From assembly GCA_038116745.1 (NCBI GenBank), contig JAYODW010000005.1, forward strand, positions 1-64,000: 64,000 bases of DNA. Reading direction: 5' to 3'. The notes under the pieces are model-generated. The model was not told where the DNA came from. It saw only the letters and a list, made by a program, of their open reading frames with translations, and did no database searches. Both the position numbers and the translations under genes were made by a program. Position 1 is the first letter of the stretch, and each line of letters begins with the position of its first letter. Positions 16,846 through 24,854 of this stretch are shown one piece after another. Origin of the DNA: JAYODW01 sp038116745 (lineage in GTDB: Bacteria > Pseudomonadota > Gammaproteobacteria > Ga0077536).

Positions 16846-17703
16846 ATGGACTACGAACAGATCCGCTACGAAGTCGACGATTCGATCCTTACCATCACGC
16901 TTAACCGCCCGGAAAAGCTCAACGCCTTTACCCACACCATGCTCGAAGAGCTGCTCGATGCGCTCGATAGAGCAGATGGAGATGACGCAATCAGGGCGAT
17001 AATTTTCACCGGTTCCGGCCGAGGATTCTGCGCTGGCGCGGATCTCTCCGCCGGGTCGCGATCGTTTGATGCCGACGCCAGGCCCGATCGGCCGTCCGGC
17101 CTGAATCGGGACGGTGGTGGCCGGCTGACCCTGCGTCTGTATGAATGCAACAAACCCTTGATTGCTGCCGTTAACGGGGCTGCCGTCGGTGTGGGCGCAA
17201 CCATGCAGCTGCCGATGGATATCCGCATCGCGTCGGATCAGGCGCGCTTCGGTTTTGTTTTCGCGCGTCGCGGCATCGTGCCTGAAGCATGCTCCAGCTG
17301 GTTCCTGCCGCGCATCGTCGGGATCTCACGCGCACTGGAATGGAGTTATTCAGGGCGGGTCTTCCCTGCGAGCGAGGCCCTGGCCGGCGGTCTTGTCTCG
17401 GAGATCGTGACAGCCGATGGGCTCCTGCCTCGCGCCCGGGAAATCGCCGCGGAAATTGCCACGCAGACATCACCGCTCTCGGTCACTCTGATCCGCCACA
17501 TGATGTGGCGCATGCTGAGTGCGGATCATCCCATGGAAGCGCACAAACTGGACTCACGGGGGGTGTATCACCTCGGGCGCGGCGCCGACGCCCGCGAAGG
17601 CGTGGACTCTTTCCTGGAAAAACGCCCGCCGCATTTCACCGGCCGCGTCAGCAGCGACCTGCCGGAATATTTTCCGTGGTGGGACGAACGCCACTTCGAA
17701 TGA
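16846..17703 (+). CDS. Enoyl-CoA hydratase/isomerase family protein
   Basis: A 285-residue crotonase with VDDSILTITLNRPEKLNAFT, SGRGFCAGADLSAG and AAVNGAAVGVGATMQLPMD. The acidic residue of the active site is probably the Glu of RRGIVPEACSSW. The tail EGVDSFLEKRPPHFTGR is followed by an extension ending PWWDERHFE. Divergent from its paralogue across 160 bp, and first of an operon with a FetB-like permease (13 bp gap), an SDR and RidA. Confidence 0.9.
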   Translation: MDYEQIRYEVDDSILTITLNRPEKLNAFTHTMLEELLDALDRADGDDAIRAIIFTGSGRGFCAGADLSAGSRSFDADARPDRPSGLNRDGGGRLTLRLYECNKPLIAAVNGAAVGVGATMQLPMDIRIASDQARFGFVFARRGIVPEACSSWFLPRIVGISRALEWSYSGRVFPASEALAGGLVSEIVTADGLLPRAREIAAEIATQTSPLSVTLIRHMMWRMLSADHPMEAHKLDSRGVYHLGRGADAREGVDSFLEKRPPHFTGRVSSDLPEYFPWWDERHFE

Positions 17704-17716
17704 GTCTGATTAGCGC

Positions 17717-18445
17717 ATGATCACTATCACGCTCCCGGCCCTGGCGCTCAGTTTTATTCCTGTCGCCCTGGTCGGACTGGTCCTCTGGCGCTGGTCGCTC
17801 GGCACCACGACCCTCGCCTACGCCACGGCGCGCATGGTGATTCAGCTGCTCCTGATCGGCTATGTCCTGAGCTACCTCTTTGCCAGCAGGCAATCGCTGC
17901 TCATCATCTGCGTGCTAGTGGTGATGCTGCTCGCCGCCAGCTGGATAGCGCTGCGTCCGCTGCAGAAGCGGGACCCCCGTGTGCTGGGGCGAGCGTGCGC
18001 TGCAATCGGAGGCGCCGGATTATTCACCCTGACCATCGTCCTCGTGTGCGTCCTGCATCCCAGGCCATGGTTTGATCCGAGGGTCGTGGTCCCGATAGCA
18101 GGCATGATTTTTTCGAACGCCATGAACAGCGTCAGCCTCGCCGCCGAGCGCTACCACCACGAACTTGAGGTCGTCGGTTCAGACCCGCGCAGCGCTCGGA
18201 ACCGGGCTCTGGAAACCAGCCTGATCCCCATGTTGAATGCGTTTTTCGCTGTCGGGCTGGTGGCTCTCCCCGGCATGATGACGGGACAGATCCTGGCCGG
18301 GGTGGAGCCCCACATCGCGGTGCGCTATCAGATCCTTGTCATGTGCATGACTTTTGGCGCCGCCGGGCTCGCCGCCATTGCCTACCTTGCCCTGACCAGT
18401 GCCAGCGCGCATGGAAACGCACCCTGCACCGCAGCCAGAACCTGA
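17717..18445 (+). CDS. UPF0014/FetB-type ABC permease (possible metal exporter subunit)
   Basis: A 242-residue polytopic membrane protein with about seven hydrophobic segments. The blocks RMVIQLLLIGYVLSYLF, GMIFSNAMNSVSLAAER and LIPMLNAFFAVGLVALPGMMTGQILAG are typical of the YbbM/FetB family, described in E. coli as the permease of an iron exporter with the ATPase FetA. No ATPase gene is in this operon, so it either uses one from elsewhere or has a different role. Sits between an enoyl-CoA hydratase and an SDR. Confidence 0.83.
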   Translation: MITITLPALALSFIPVALVGLVLWRWSLGTTTLAYATARMVIQLLLIGYVLSYLFASRQSLLIICVLVVMLLAASWIALRPLQKRDPRVLGRACAAIGGAGLFTLTIVLVCVLHPRPWFDPRVVVPIAGMIFSNAMNSVSLAAERYHHELEVVGSDPRSARNRALETSLIPMLNAFFAVGLVALPGMMTGQILAGVEPHIAVRYQILVMCMTFGAAGLAAIAYLALTSASAHGNAPCTAART

Positions 18446-18467
18446 GTTACCTGCCCACCTTATGCCC

Positions 18468-18472
18468 AGGAG
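18468..18472 (+). promoter_or_regulatory. Ribosome binding site that sets the SDR start
   Basis: AGGAG lies 7 nt before the ATG at 18480. An in-frame upstream ATG at 18399 overlaps the permease gene and gives a proline-rich non-family leader, so 18480 is preferred. Confidence 0.6.
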
Positions 18473-18479
18473 ATCCACC

Positions 18480-19244
18480 ATGAAAGAATCGTTTGAAGGG
18501 AAAGTCGCGCTGGTCACCGGTGCGGCGTCAGGAATTGGTCGCGCCACCACGCTCGCCCTCGCCGCGGCCGGCGCACAGGTCGTGGCAGCTGATCGCAACC
18601 TGGAGGGATGTGAACAGACCGTTGCGCTGGTCACCGCCGCCGGCGGCGAGGCCGCAGCAGAACAGGTCGATGTCTCCAGCGAAGACGAGGTCAGCCGACT
18701 GGTCAGCGCCGCGGTCACGCGCTTCGGGAAGCTCGACCTGGCGTTCAACAACGCCGGCATCGGAGGCGAGGTCGGCAACCGCACGGCCGAGTACTCCACC
18801 GCTGACTGGGACAGGGTCATCGCCGTCAACCTGACTGGCGTCTGGCTGTGCATGAAGTACGAGCTGAAACAGATGCTGGCCCAGGGCGGGGGCGCTATTG
18901 TCAATACGGCCTCCGTCGCCGGCCTGGTCGGCATGAGCGGCGCGTCGGCCTATGTCGCGGCCAAACATGGCGTCGTGGGGCTGACGAAAAACGCCGCTCT
19001 GGAATATGCTCGCGCTAACATCCGCGTCAACGCGGTCTGCCCGGGCGGTGTGCGCACGAACATGACCGAAACCGCTGATCAGGCGTTTTCCGGTTTCCTC
19101 GACCGGCTGGCGAAGCTGGAGCCGATGGGACGGGTCGCTGAGCCCGAGGAGATAGCGAGTGCGGTGCTGTGGCTGTTATCCGACGGCGCATCATTCATGA
19201 CCGGTCACGCGCTGGCCGTAGATGGCGGCTTTGTCGCCCGATAG
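18480..19244 (+). CDS. Short-chain dehydrogenase/reductase (SDR)
   Basis: A 254-residue classical SDR. Cofactor motif TGAASGIG is at about residue 14, NNAG at about 89, the catalytic Ser lies in NTASVAG, and Y-x3-K is in AYVAAKHG. The C-terminal half carries NAVCPGGVRTNM and the ending LAVDGGFVAR. It would oxidise or reduce an alcohol/ketone with NAD(P). Third gene of the hydratase-permease-SDR-RidA operon, so a 3-hydroxyacyl substrate is plausible but unproven. Confidence 0.92.
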   Translation: MKESFEGKVALVTGAASGIGRATTLALAAAGAQVVAADRNLEGCEQTVALVTAAGGEAAAEQVDVSSEDEVSRLVSAAVTRFGKLDLAFNNAGIGGEVGNRTAEYSTADWDRVIAVNLTGVWLCMKYELKQMLAQGGGAIVNTASVAGLVGMSGASAYVAAKHGVVGLTKNAALEYARANIRVNAVCPGGVRTNMTETADQAFSGFLDRLAKLEPMGRVAEPEEIASAVLWLLSDGASFMTGHALAVDGGFVAR

Positions 19245-19260
19245 GAGAAGAGAGCTGACA

Positions 19261-19740
19261 ATGGAAGAGACGGGGCAGTTCGATAAACGCCTGGCTGAAC
19301 TGGGCCTAACCCTGCCAGAGCCCCAGGCACCGCTGGTTGCCAAGATCAAAGGCACCAGTCTGGTCGGCAATGTGCTGTATGTATCGGGCATGATTCCGCA
19401 GTGGGAGGGCGACCTGCCGTTCGTCGGCAAAATCGGGCGCGAATTCACCGTCGATCAGGGCCGTGAAGCAGCGCGTCTTGCTGCCCTCAACGTCATCGCT
19501 CATGCGCGGGCTGCGCTCGACGGCGACCTCGACCGCATCGCCCAGATTGCCAAGGTATCGGGCTTCGTCAACTGCACGCCGGACGTGACCGAGATTGGTA
19601 ACGTCGTCAACGGCGCCTCCGAGCTGTTTATTCAGGTCTTCGGCGAGCAGGGCGAACATTCGCGCATCGCGGTCGGAGCGGTATCCATGCCGCTCGGCGT
19701 GGCGGTGGAGATAGAAGCCGTGATCGAACTCAACGCCTGA
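19261..19740 (+). CDS. RidA/YjgF-family protein
   Basis: A 159-residue member of the RidA (enamine/imine deaminase) superfamily. VGNVLYVSGMIPQWEGDLPFVGKIG and the following EAARLAALNVIAHARAALDGDLDRI match the fold. The C-terminal SRIAVGAVSMPLGVAVEIEAV has no Arg at the catalytic position before the last strand (RidA has xRxxV), so it belongs to a divergent Rid subgroup and the deaminase role is uncertain. ATG 19261 follows AGGAGAAGAGAG. Last gene before the convergent emrB. Confidence 0.87.
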   Translation: MEETGQFDKRLAELGLTLPEPQAPLVAKIKGTSLVGNVLYVSGMIPQWEGDLPFVGKIGREFTVDQGREAARLAALNVIAHARAALDGDLDRIAQIAKVSGFVNCTPDVTEIGNVVNGASELFIQVFGEQGEHSRIAVGAVSMPLGVAVEIEAVIELNA

Positions 19741-19762
19741 GGCCGCCGCCGCGCAGAGATCC

Positions 19763-21283
19763 TCATCCCGACCTGCCGCGGTGGCGCAGCAGGAGCACGG
19801 CCGGCGCCAGCACTGTGAACAGCAGGGTGATGTAGCTGAATACATCGACGAAGGCACCCATCTGAACGTGCTGAAACAGCTCGGTCACCAGGCGCGCTGG
19901 ACCGCTCGGAGTCGACAGAAAGATCCCGGCCCGCTCGGACCATTGGTGCAACAGCGCGTTGGTCGGCGTGACGTGCTCACTCAGGTGGTGCCAGTGCACC
20001 TGCTCACGACGCACCAGCAGGGTGCTGGTAATGGCGATCCCGATCGATCCGCCAATGGTGCGCATGAGATTGTGCAGGCCCGCAGCTTCTGCGCTTTTAT
20101 CCGGCGGGATGGTTTCGAAGGTCGCCGCCGATAGCTGCGAAAAAACCAGCGCCATACCCAACCCCAACACGAGTCCCGGAGCGACCAGCGCGAAACGATC
20201 GGCGTCCAGAGACAGATTGGCCATCATGCTTGCAGCAAAAGCCGATACCAGCATTCCGATCCCGATTAGCCAGCGATTGTCTACCCGCCGCGCCACGAAG
20301 ATGCTGATCAGGATCATCATCACGGCACTCACTACGCCCCGGGGTGCCAGCACCCAGCCCGCAGTATCGGCCGGATAGCCGAACACGTCCTGCGCCAACA
20401 GAGGCCAGAGAACGATAGTCGAGTACATCGCCATGCCGTAGCCCGCCATGAGCAGATTCCCAGCAGCGAAGTTGCGATCGGCAAACAAACGGACGTCGAT
20501 AATGTTCTGCTGCCGCCCGAGCGCGCGCGCAACAAACAGCAGCAGGCTGCTGCCCGCGAGCCAGGCCAGCACCCAGATAAAGGAAGACTCAAACCAGTCG
20601 CGTGTGTGTCCCTGATCCAGCAACGTCTGAAATGCACCCAAGGCAAGCGACAGCAGGATCAGCCCGCCCCAGTCGGTCACCACCGAGCGGTCGGCCGGCG
20701 CGCCACCGACATCTTCGGCCATCATGATCATCGCCACGATCCCGATGGGCACGTTGATGAAAAACACCCAGCGCCAGTCCCAGTACTCGGTGATCACTCC
20801 CCCAAGCACCGGGCCGAGCACCGGTCCCACCATGATCGCCAAACCCCAGATCGCCATGGCCTGATTGCGCCGCTCAAGCGGGAAAGCTTCCATCATGATG
20901 GACTGTGAGATCGGCACCAGCACGGCGCCGAACGCCCCCTGGAAAAAGCGGAAAATGACCATCGACGCCAGGCTCCAGGACAATCCGCATGCCCCGGACA
21001 TGAGAATGAAGCTGCCCACACCGATGTAGAGCACCCGCCGGCGGCCGAAACGCCTCACCAGGTAGCCAGTCAGCGGCATGACGATCGCCGTTGAGATCAG
21101 GTAAGAGGTGATCATCCAGGTGATCTGATCGGGCGTCGCGCCGAAACTGCCCATCATGTGCGGCAGGGCAACGTTAACCACAGTGGTATCGAGCGATTCG
21201 AGCAGCGCAGTCAGCATCACGCCCGTGACGACCAGCCACGCGGCGCGGCGCGAGCCCTGGCTCCCGCGCGGCACGGCATTCAC
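19763..21283 (-). CDS. emrB: DHA2-family multidrug efflux transporter (EmrB type)
   Basis: A 506-residue, 14-TM major facilitator. The TM1 motif LESLDTTVVNVALPHMMGSF, the motif A variant GYLVRRFGRRRVLYIGVGSF and the TM5 motif C region GPVLGPVLGGVITEYWDWRWVFFINVPIG are diagnostic of DHA2/EmrB. It pumps drugs or organic acids through an EmrA adaptor. Its start overlaps the stop of the adaptor gene by 4 bp (ATGA), so the two are translationally coupled. Confidence 0.92.
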   Translation of the reverse strand: MNAVPRGSQGSRRAAWLVVTGVMLTALLESLDTTVVNVALPHMMGSFGATPDQITWMITSYLISTAIVMPLTGYLVRRFGRRRVLYIGVGSFILMSGACGLSWSLASMVIFRFFQGAFGAVLVPISQSIMMEAFPLERRNQAMAIWGLAIMVGPVLGPVLGGVITEYWDWRWVFFINVPIGIVAMIMMAEDVGGAPADRSVVTDWGGLILLSLALGAFQTLLDQGHTRDWFESSFIWVLAWLAGSSLLLFVARALGRQQNIIDVRLFADRNFAAGNLLMAGYGMAMYSTIVLWPLLAQDVFGYPADTAGWVLAPRGVVSAVMMILISIFVARRVDNRWLIGIGMLVSAFAASMMANLSLDADRFALVAPGLVLGLGMALVFSQLSAATFETIPPDKSAEAAGLHNLMRTIGGSIGIAITSTLLVRREQVHWHHLSEHVTPTNALLHQWSERAGIFLSTPSGPARLVTELFQHVQMGAFVDVFSYITLLFTVLAPAVLLLRHRGRSG

Positions 21284-22281
21284 GGTTCGATGTCGACGGT
21301 GACTGTGGCGCTCGCACCCACCCGCAGAGGCATCTCCTCGCGCCTTTCATCGACCCGCGGATCAATGCGGATCCGCACCGGGAAGCGTTGCGTGATCTTC
21401 ACCCAGTTGCCTGTCGCATTTTCGGGGGGCAGCAGGGAGAACACCGCGCCGGACCCCGCGCCCAGGCTTTCCACCCGGCCGCTGAGCTCGAGACCGGGAT
21501 ACATGTCGAGGCGGATCCGGGCCGGCTGACCGGGACGCATGCCGTTCAGATCCGTTTCCTTGAAATTTGCCTCCACCCACCACGCAGCGTTCTCAACGAT
21601 CGAAAACTGGGGTCGTTCGGCGATTACCATCGCGCCTGCGCGCAGATCGCAGTTGGCTATCCAGCCAGCGGCGGCCGCGCGTACCTGGGTGAACTCGAGA
21701 TCAAGCCTGGCGGTGGTCAGCGCAGCCGACGCGCTGCGCACCCGTGCGTTGTCCGCGCCACTCTGACCGAGCTCGCTCTCGGCCCGGCGCAGATCAGCAC
21801 GCGCACTGTCGACCCCGGCCTGCGCTTCATCAAAAGTGGCCCGCGCGTTATCGAAATCAGCTTCGGCTATGAGTTTCGACGCTGACAGCGTGGTTGCACG
21901 CTCCAGGTGCCGCTGCGCACGCGCCAGCGCAATACGCCGCTCATCCAGCGTCGCTCGGGCGACTGCCACTCTGGCGTCACTCGCCCCGGTATCCTGACGC
22001 GCCATGTCGTAGCTGGCCTGCGCCGCATCCACTACCGCGGCGTAAGTCGAGGGATCAATCTCGAACAGGAGGTCGCCCGCTTCAACGTAATCGTTCTCAC
22101 TCACATGAACGGCGACGACGGGGCCCGAGACACGCGCTGCCACGTGCACCAGGTGCGCCTGCACGTAGGCATCCTCCGTGGTCGGATGCTGCTGTCGATA
22201 GAGCCAGTAGTGCCTCATGCCGAGACCGATCCCAAGACAGAGCAGCAATAGAAGGATCAAACGCAGCCGGCGCATCAGCAT
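21280..22281 (-). CDS. emrA: HlyD/EmrA-family membrane fusion protein
   Basis: About 333 residues starting near 22281 (MLMRRLRLILLLLLCLGIGL). One N-terminal TM is followed by TEDAYVQAHLVHVAARVSGPVVAVHVSENDYV, the biotinyl-lipoyl half-motif. A coiled-coil hairpin fills about 95-180, and then come barrel strands with AGWIANCDLRAGAMV. Links EmrB to an outer-membrane channel. No TolC-like gene is adjacent. An in-frame extension to 22407 overlaps the divergent gene and is not used. Confidence 0.9.
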   Translation of the reverse strand: MLMRRLRLILLLLLCLGIGLGMRHYWLYRQQHPTTEDAYVQAHLVHVAARVSGPVVAVHVSENDYVEAGDLLFEIDPSTYAAVVDAAQASYDMARQDTGASDARVAVARATLDERRIALARAQRHLERATTLSASKLIAEADFDNARATFDEAQAGVDSARADLRRAESELGQSGADNARVRSASAALTTARLDLEFTQVRAAAAGWIANCDLRAGAMVIAERPQFSIVENAAWWVEANFKETDLNGMRPGQPARIRLDMYPGLELSGRVESLGAGSGAVFSLLPPENATGNWVKITQRFPVRIRIDPRVDERREEMPLRVGASATVTVDIEP

Positions 22282-22388
22282 GCTTTTCCCGTCCAAACGA
22301 GGGGTCGAATTGTAGCGCGCGGCCACCCGCGCCTCAGGAGCGGTTAAGCTTTCAACGCACACCGCAAGGCAGTGAGACGAGGCTCCCG

Positions 22389-24419
22389 ATGAATACGCCG
22401 CAGCCACCAGGCCCCTATCCCCACGTCTTCTCGCCGCTGTCGATCGGCTCGACGAAGGTCCGCAACCGCATTCTGGTCAGCGGGCACACGCAGCTGTACG
22501 GCGAAAACGGGCTGATCTCGGAACGCCACATCAGCTACTACCGCGAACGAGCGCGCGGCGGAGCAGCGCTGCTCATCCTGGAGCAGCAGGCAGCCCACCC
22601 TGCGGGACGCAATTACCACGCCGGTTGCATCGCGTGGGACGAACGCGTCATCCCCTGGTACGAGCGCCTCGGTGAAGCCGTCCACGCGCATGATTGCAGG
22701 CAGTTCGTGCAGCTGTTCGCCTGCGGCGCACAGGGTAGTGGGACCCAGTATTTCGACGACTGGCGACCCCTGTGGGCGGCGTCCAGAATCCCCTCGGCAA
22801 TCAGCGAAGAAATGCCGGCAGCCATGGAGCAGGCGGACATCGATGACCTCATTGCCCACTTCGCGCGCTCGGCGCGCAACGTGCAGCGCGCGGGCCTCGA
22901 TGGAGTCGAAATTCACGCCGCGCATAGTCAGCTGCTGGGCGAATTCCTGAGCCCGGCCTTTAACAAACGCAGTGACGGCTACGGTGGCAATCCGGTCGAC
23001 CGCTGCCGGCTGGTGCTGGAGGTCGGTGAAGCGATCCGGGCCGCAGTCGGGACAGATTTCACGGTGGGACTGCGCCTGTCGTTTGATGAGTTTCTTGGAC
23101 CGGCAGGCATCACGCCCGAACAGAGCGAGGAACAGCTGGCGTGTTTTGCCGACAGCGGCCTTTTTGATTTTTTCGATATTTCCGGGGGCGGCTACCACGC
23201 GCTGCACATCGCCGTTGCGCCCATGGGCACCGTGCCGGAGGGCTTTCTCGCCGACAGCGCAGCGGCGGCGCGGTCCATCGTGGGCGCGCGGGCGCGCGTG
23301 TTCGTGGTCGGTCGCTTTCTCGATCTGGCCAGAGCGGAAGCGGTGCTGGCCGCAGGCAGCGCTGACATGATTGCCATGACCCGGGCGCATATGGCAGACC
23401 CCGAGATAGTCGCCAAAAGCGCACGCGGCGCGGAACACGAGGTAACGCGTTGCATCAACGCCAACGTCTGCGTGACCCGGTTGATCGAGAACCGTGAAGT
23501 AAGCTGTTTTCAGAATCCGGCCATGGGGCGGGAAGACCGCTGGGGGCACGGAACGCTCATTCAGGTCTCTGCTGAAAAACGCAAGGACATCGCCGTGATC
23601 GGCGCCGGTCCGGCCGGATTGCGCTTTGCCGGCACCGCCGTCGCCCGCGGCCACCATGTCACGCTGTACGAGGGATCTTCAGAGCCCGGGGGTCGGCTCA
23701 ATCTGATCAAGGCCCTGCCGACCCGCGCTGCCTGGCAGGGTGCGCTCGACAATCTGCTGCGCCCCTTATCCCGCGCCCGGGTGGAAATCCTGACGTCGTC
23801 GCCGATAAACCTGGAGAACCTGCCGGACGCGGAGGTAATCGTTCTGGCGAGCGGGGCACGCTGGCTGACGCACGGCTACAGCCCCTATCGACCCGAGCGG
23901 GACGCCATTCCGGGAGCAACATCCAGCCGTGTCATGGACATCGGCGTGGCAATTGAACGTGCCGTGGGAGACCCGGACTCTCTGGGCCGCTCTGTGCTCA
24001 TCGTCGACGAAACCGGCGACTACCTGCCGCTGGGTCTCGCTGAACTGCTTGCCGGTCGCGGCGCCGCTGTAGAGATCCTGACCCCGCGACCCTTCGTGGG
24101 CGCGGACACACAGCGCACCCTGGATCTGCCGCATGTCATGCCGCGCCTTAAAAAGCTCGGGGTGCGCACCACGGCAGGTCACTTCGTCGAGCAGATCAGC
24201 AGCGCGGGGGTCGAGATCTACGATATCTGGGGCGGGCCGCGCGATATACGGGAAGGCGTCGATTCGATCGTCATTGCGATGACACAGGTACCACGAGACG
24301 AACTCTATGAACCAGCCGGCGAATGCGGCGTGCGCATGCATCGCGTCGGCGATGTCATTGCGCCGCGCCGTATTGAGGCGGTGATTTATGAAGCAGAGCA
24401 GCTCGCGCGCGAGCTCTGA
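22389..24419 (+). CDS. OYE-family FMN/FAD oxidoreductase (FadH/TMADH type) with incomplete Fe-S motif
   Basis: A 676-residue two-part enzyme. Residues 1-375 form an Old Yellow Enzyme barrel (VRNRILVSGHTQLY; GLDGVEIHAAHSQLLGEFLSPAFNKRSDGYGG). Residues 400-676 form a Rossmann flavin/nucleotide domain with GAGPAG at 405-410. It resembles 2,4-dienoyl-CoA reductase and trimethylamine dehydrogenase, which have a 4Fe-4S cluster bound by C-x2-C-x2/3-C-x11-C. Here the motif reads C355-x2-A358-x2-C361-x11-C373: the second ligand is Ala. The cluster may be absent, be a three-Cys cluster, or use another ligand. ATG 22389 is preferred; upstream codons antisense to emrA are not part of the gene. Confidence 0.88.
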   Translation: MNTPQPPGPYPHVFSPLSIGSTKVRNRILVSGHTQLYGENGLISERHISYYRERARGGAALLILEQQAAHPAGRNYHAGCIAWDERVIPWYERLGEAVHAHDCRQFVQLFACGAQGSGTQYFDDWRPLWAASRIPSAISEEMPAAMEQADIDDLIAHFARSARNVQRAGLDGVEIHAAHSQLLGEFLSPAFNKRSDGYGGNPVDRCRLVLEVGEAIRAAVGTDFTVGLRLSFDEFLGPAGITPEQSEEQLACFADSGLFDFFDISGGGYHALHIAVAPMGTVPEGFLADSAAAARSIVGARARVFVVGRFLDLARAEAVLAAGSADMIAMTRAHMADPEIVAKSARGAEHEVTRCINANVCVTRLIENREVSCFQNPAMGREDRWGHGTLIQVSAEKRKDIAVIGAGPAGLRFAGTAVARGHHVTLYEGSSEPGGRLNLIKALPTRAAWQGALDNLLRPLSRARVEILTSSPINLENLPDAEVIVLASGARWLTHGYSPYRPERDAIPGATSSRVMDIGVAIERAVGDPDSLGRSVLIVDETGDYLPLGLAELLAGRGAAVEILTPRPFVGADTQRTLDLPHVMPRLKKLGVRTTAGHFVEQISSAGVEIYDIWGGPRDIREGVDSIVIAMTQVPRDELYEPAGECGVRMHRVGDVIAPRRIEAVIYEAEQLAREL

Positions 24420-24437
24420 GCAGGGGGACTGAGAACC

Positions 24438-24854
24438 ATGGCGAGGATCCGCATTATCGAGGCCGGCAGCATCGACTGGCAGCCGGTCCACACCGCCGTG
24501 GCCGCCGACGTCGCGGCAAAAATGTCTCCCGCCGAGCGCGACGCTGACGTGCGGCTGCTGCACACCGGCGACGGCAACGGTCTACAGCTGTTCGAGGCCA
24601 GTATCGCGCCCGACGCAGAGATCTCCCTGCACGCGCATGCGGAAGACGAAATCATCTACATCCTAGAGGGCGAGCTCCTCATCGGGCGCAAACGGCTCGG
24701 TCCCGGAGCCTCGGCCTTCATCGCGGGAAACACGCTGTACGGTTTTCGCAGCGGCGCTGCTGGCGTGCGCTTTCTCAACTTCCGCGGGCGCGGCAATACG
24801 AGCTTCATCACACAGGCCGAATTCCTGGCAGGCCGCGCCGGCGCGACCGACTGA
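24438..24854 (+). CDS. Small cupin-domain protein
   Basis: A 138-residue single-domain cupin. LFEASIAPDAEISLHAHAEDEIIYILEGEL carries the metal-binding cupin 1 motif with HxH and a Glu. GPGASAFIAGNTLYGFRSG is the cupin 2 half, but with no clear His. Eighteen bp after the OYE gene, so likely co-transcribed. Function could be sensing, isomerisation or dioxygenation; none can be chosen. Its stop codon directly abuts the stop of the convergent amidase. Confidence 0.82.
   Translation: MARIRIIEAGSIDWQPVHTAVAADVAAKMSPAERDADVRLLHTGDGNGLQLFEASIAPDAEISLHAHAEDEIIYILEGELLIGRKRLGPGASAFIAGNTLYGFRSGAAGVRFLNFRGRGNTSFITQAEFLAGRAGATD

Noticed and set aside
21894..22388. In-frame 165-codon upstream extension of the OYE gene
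   Set aside because: It is antisense to emrA and low-complexity; the OYE family starts at 22389.
22344..23657. Minus-strand open frame of 437 codons
   Set aside because: Complement of the OYE enzyme; no recognisable protein.
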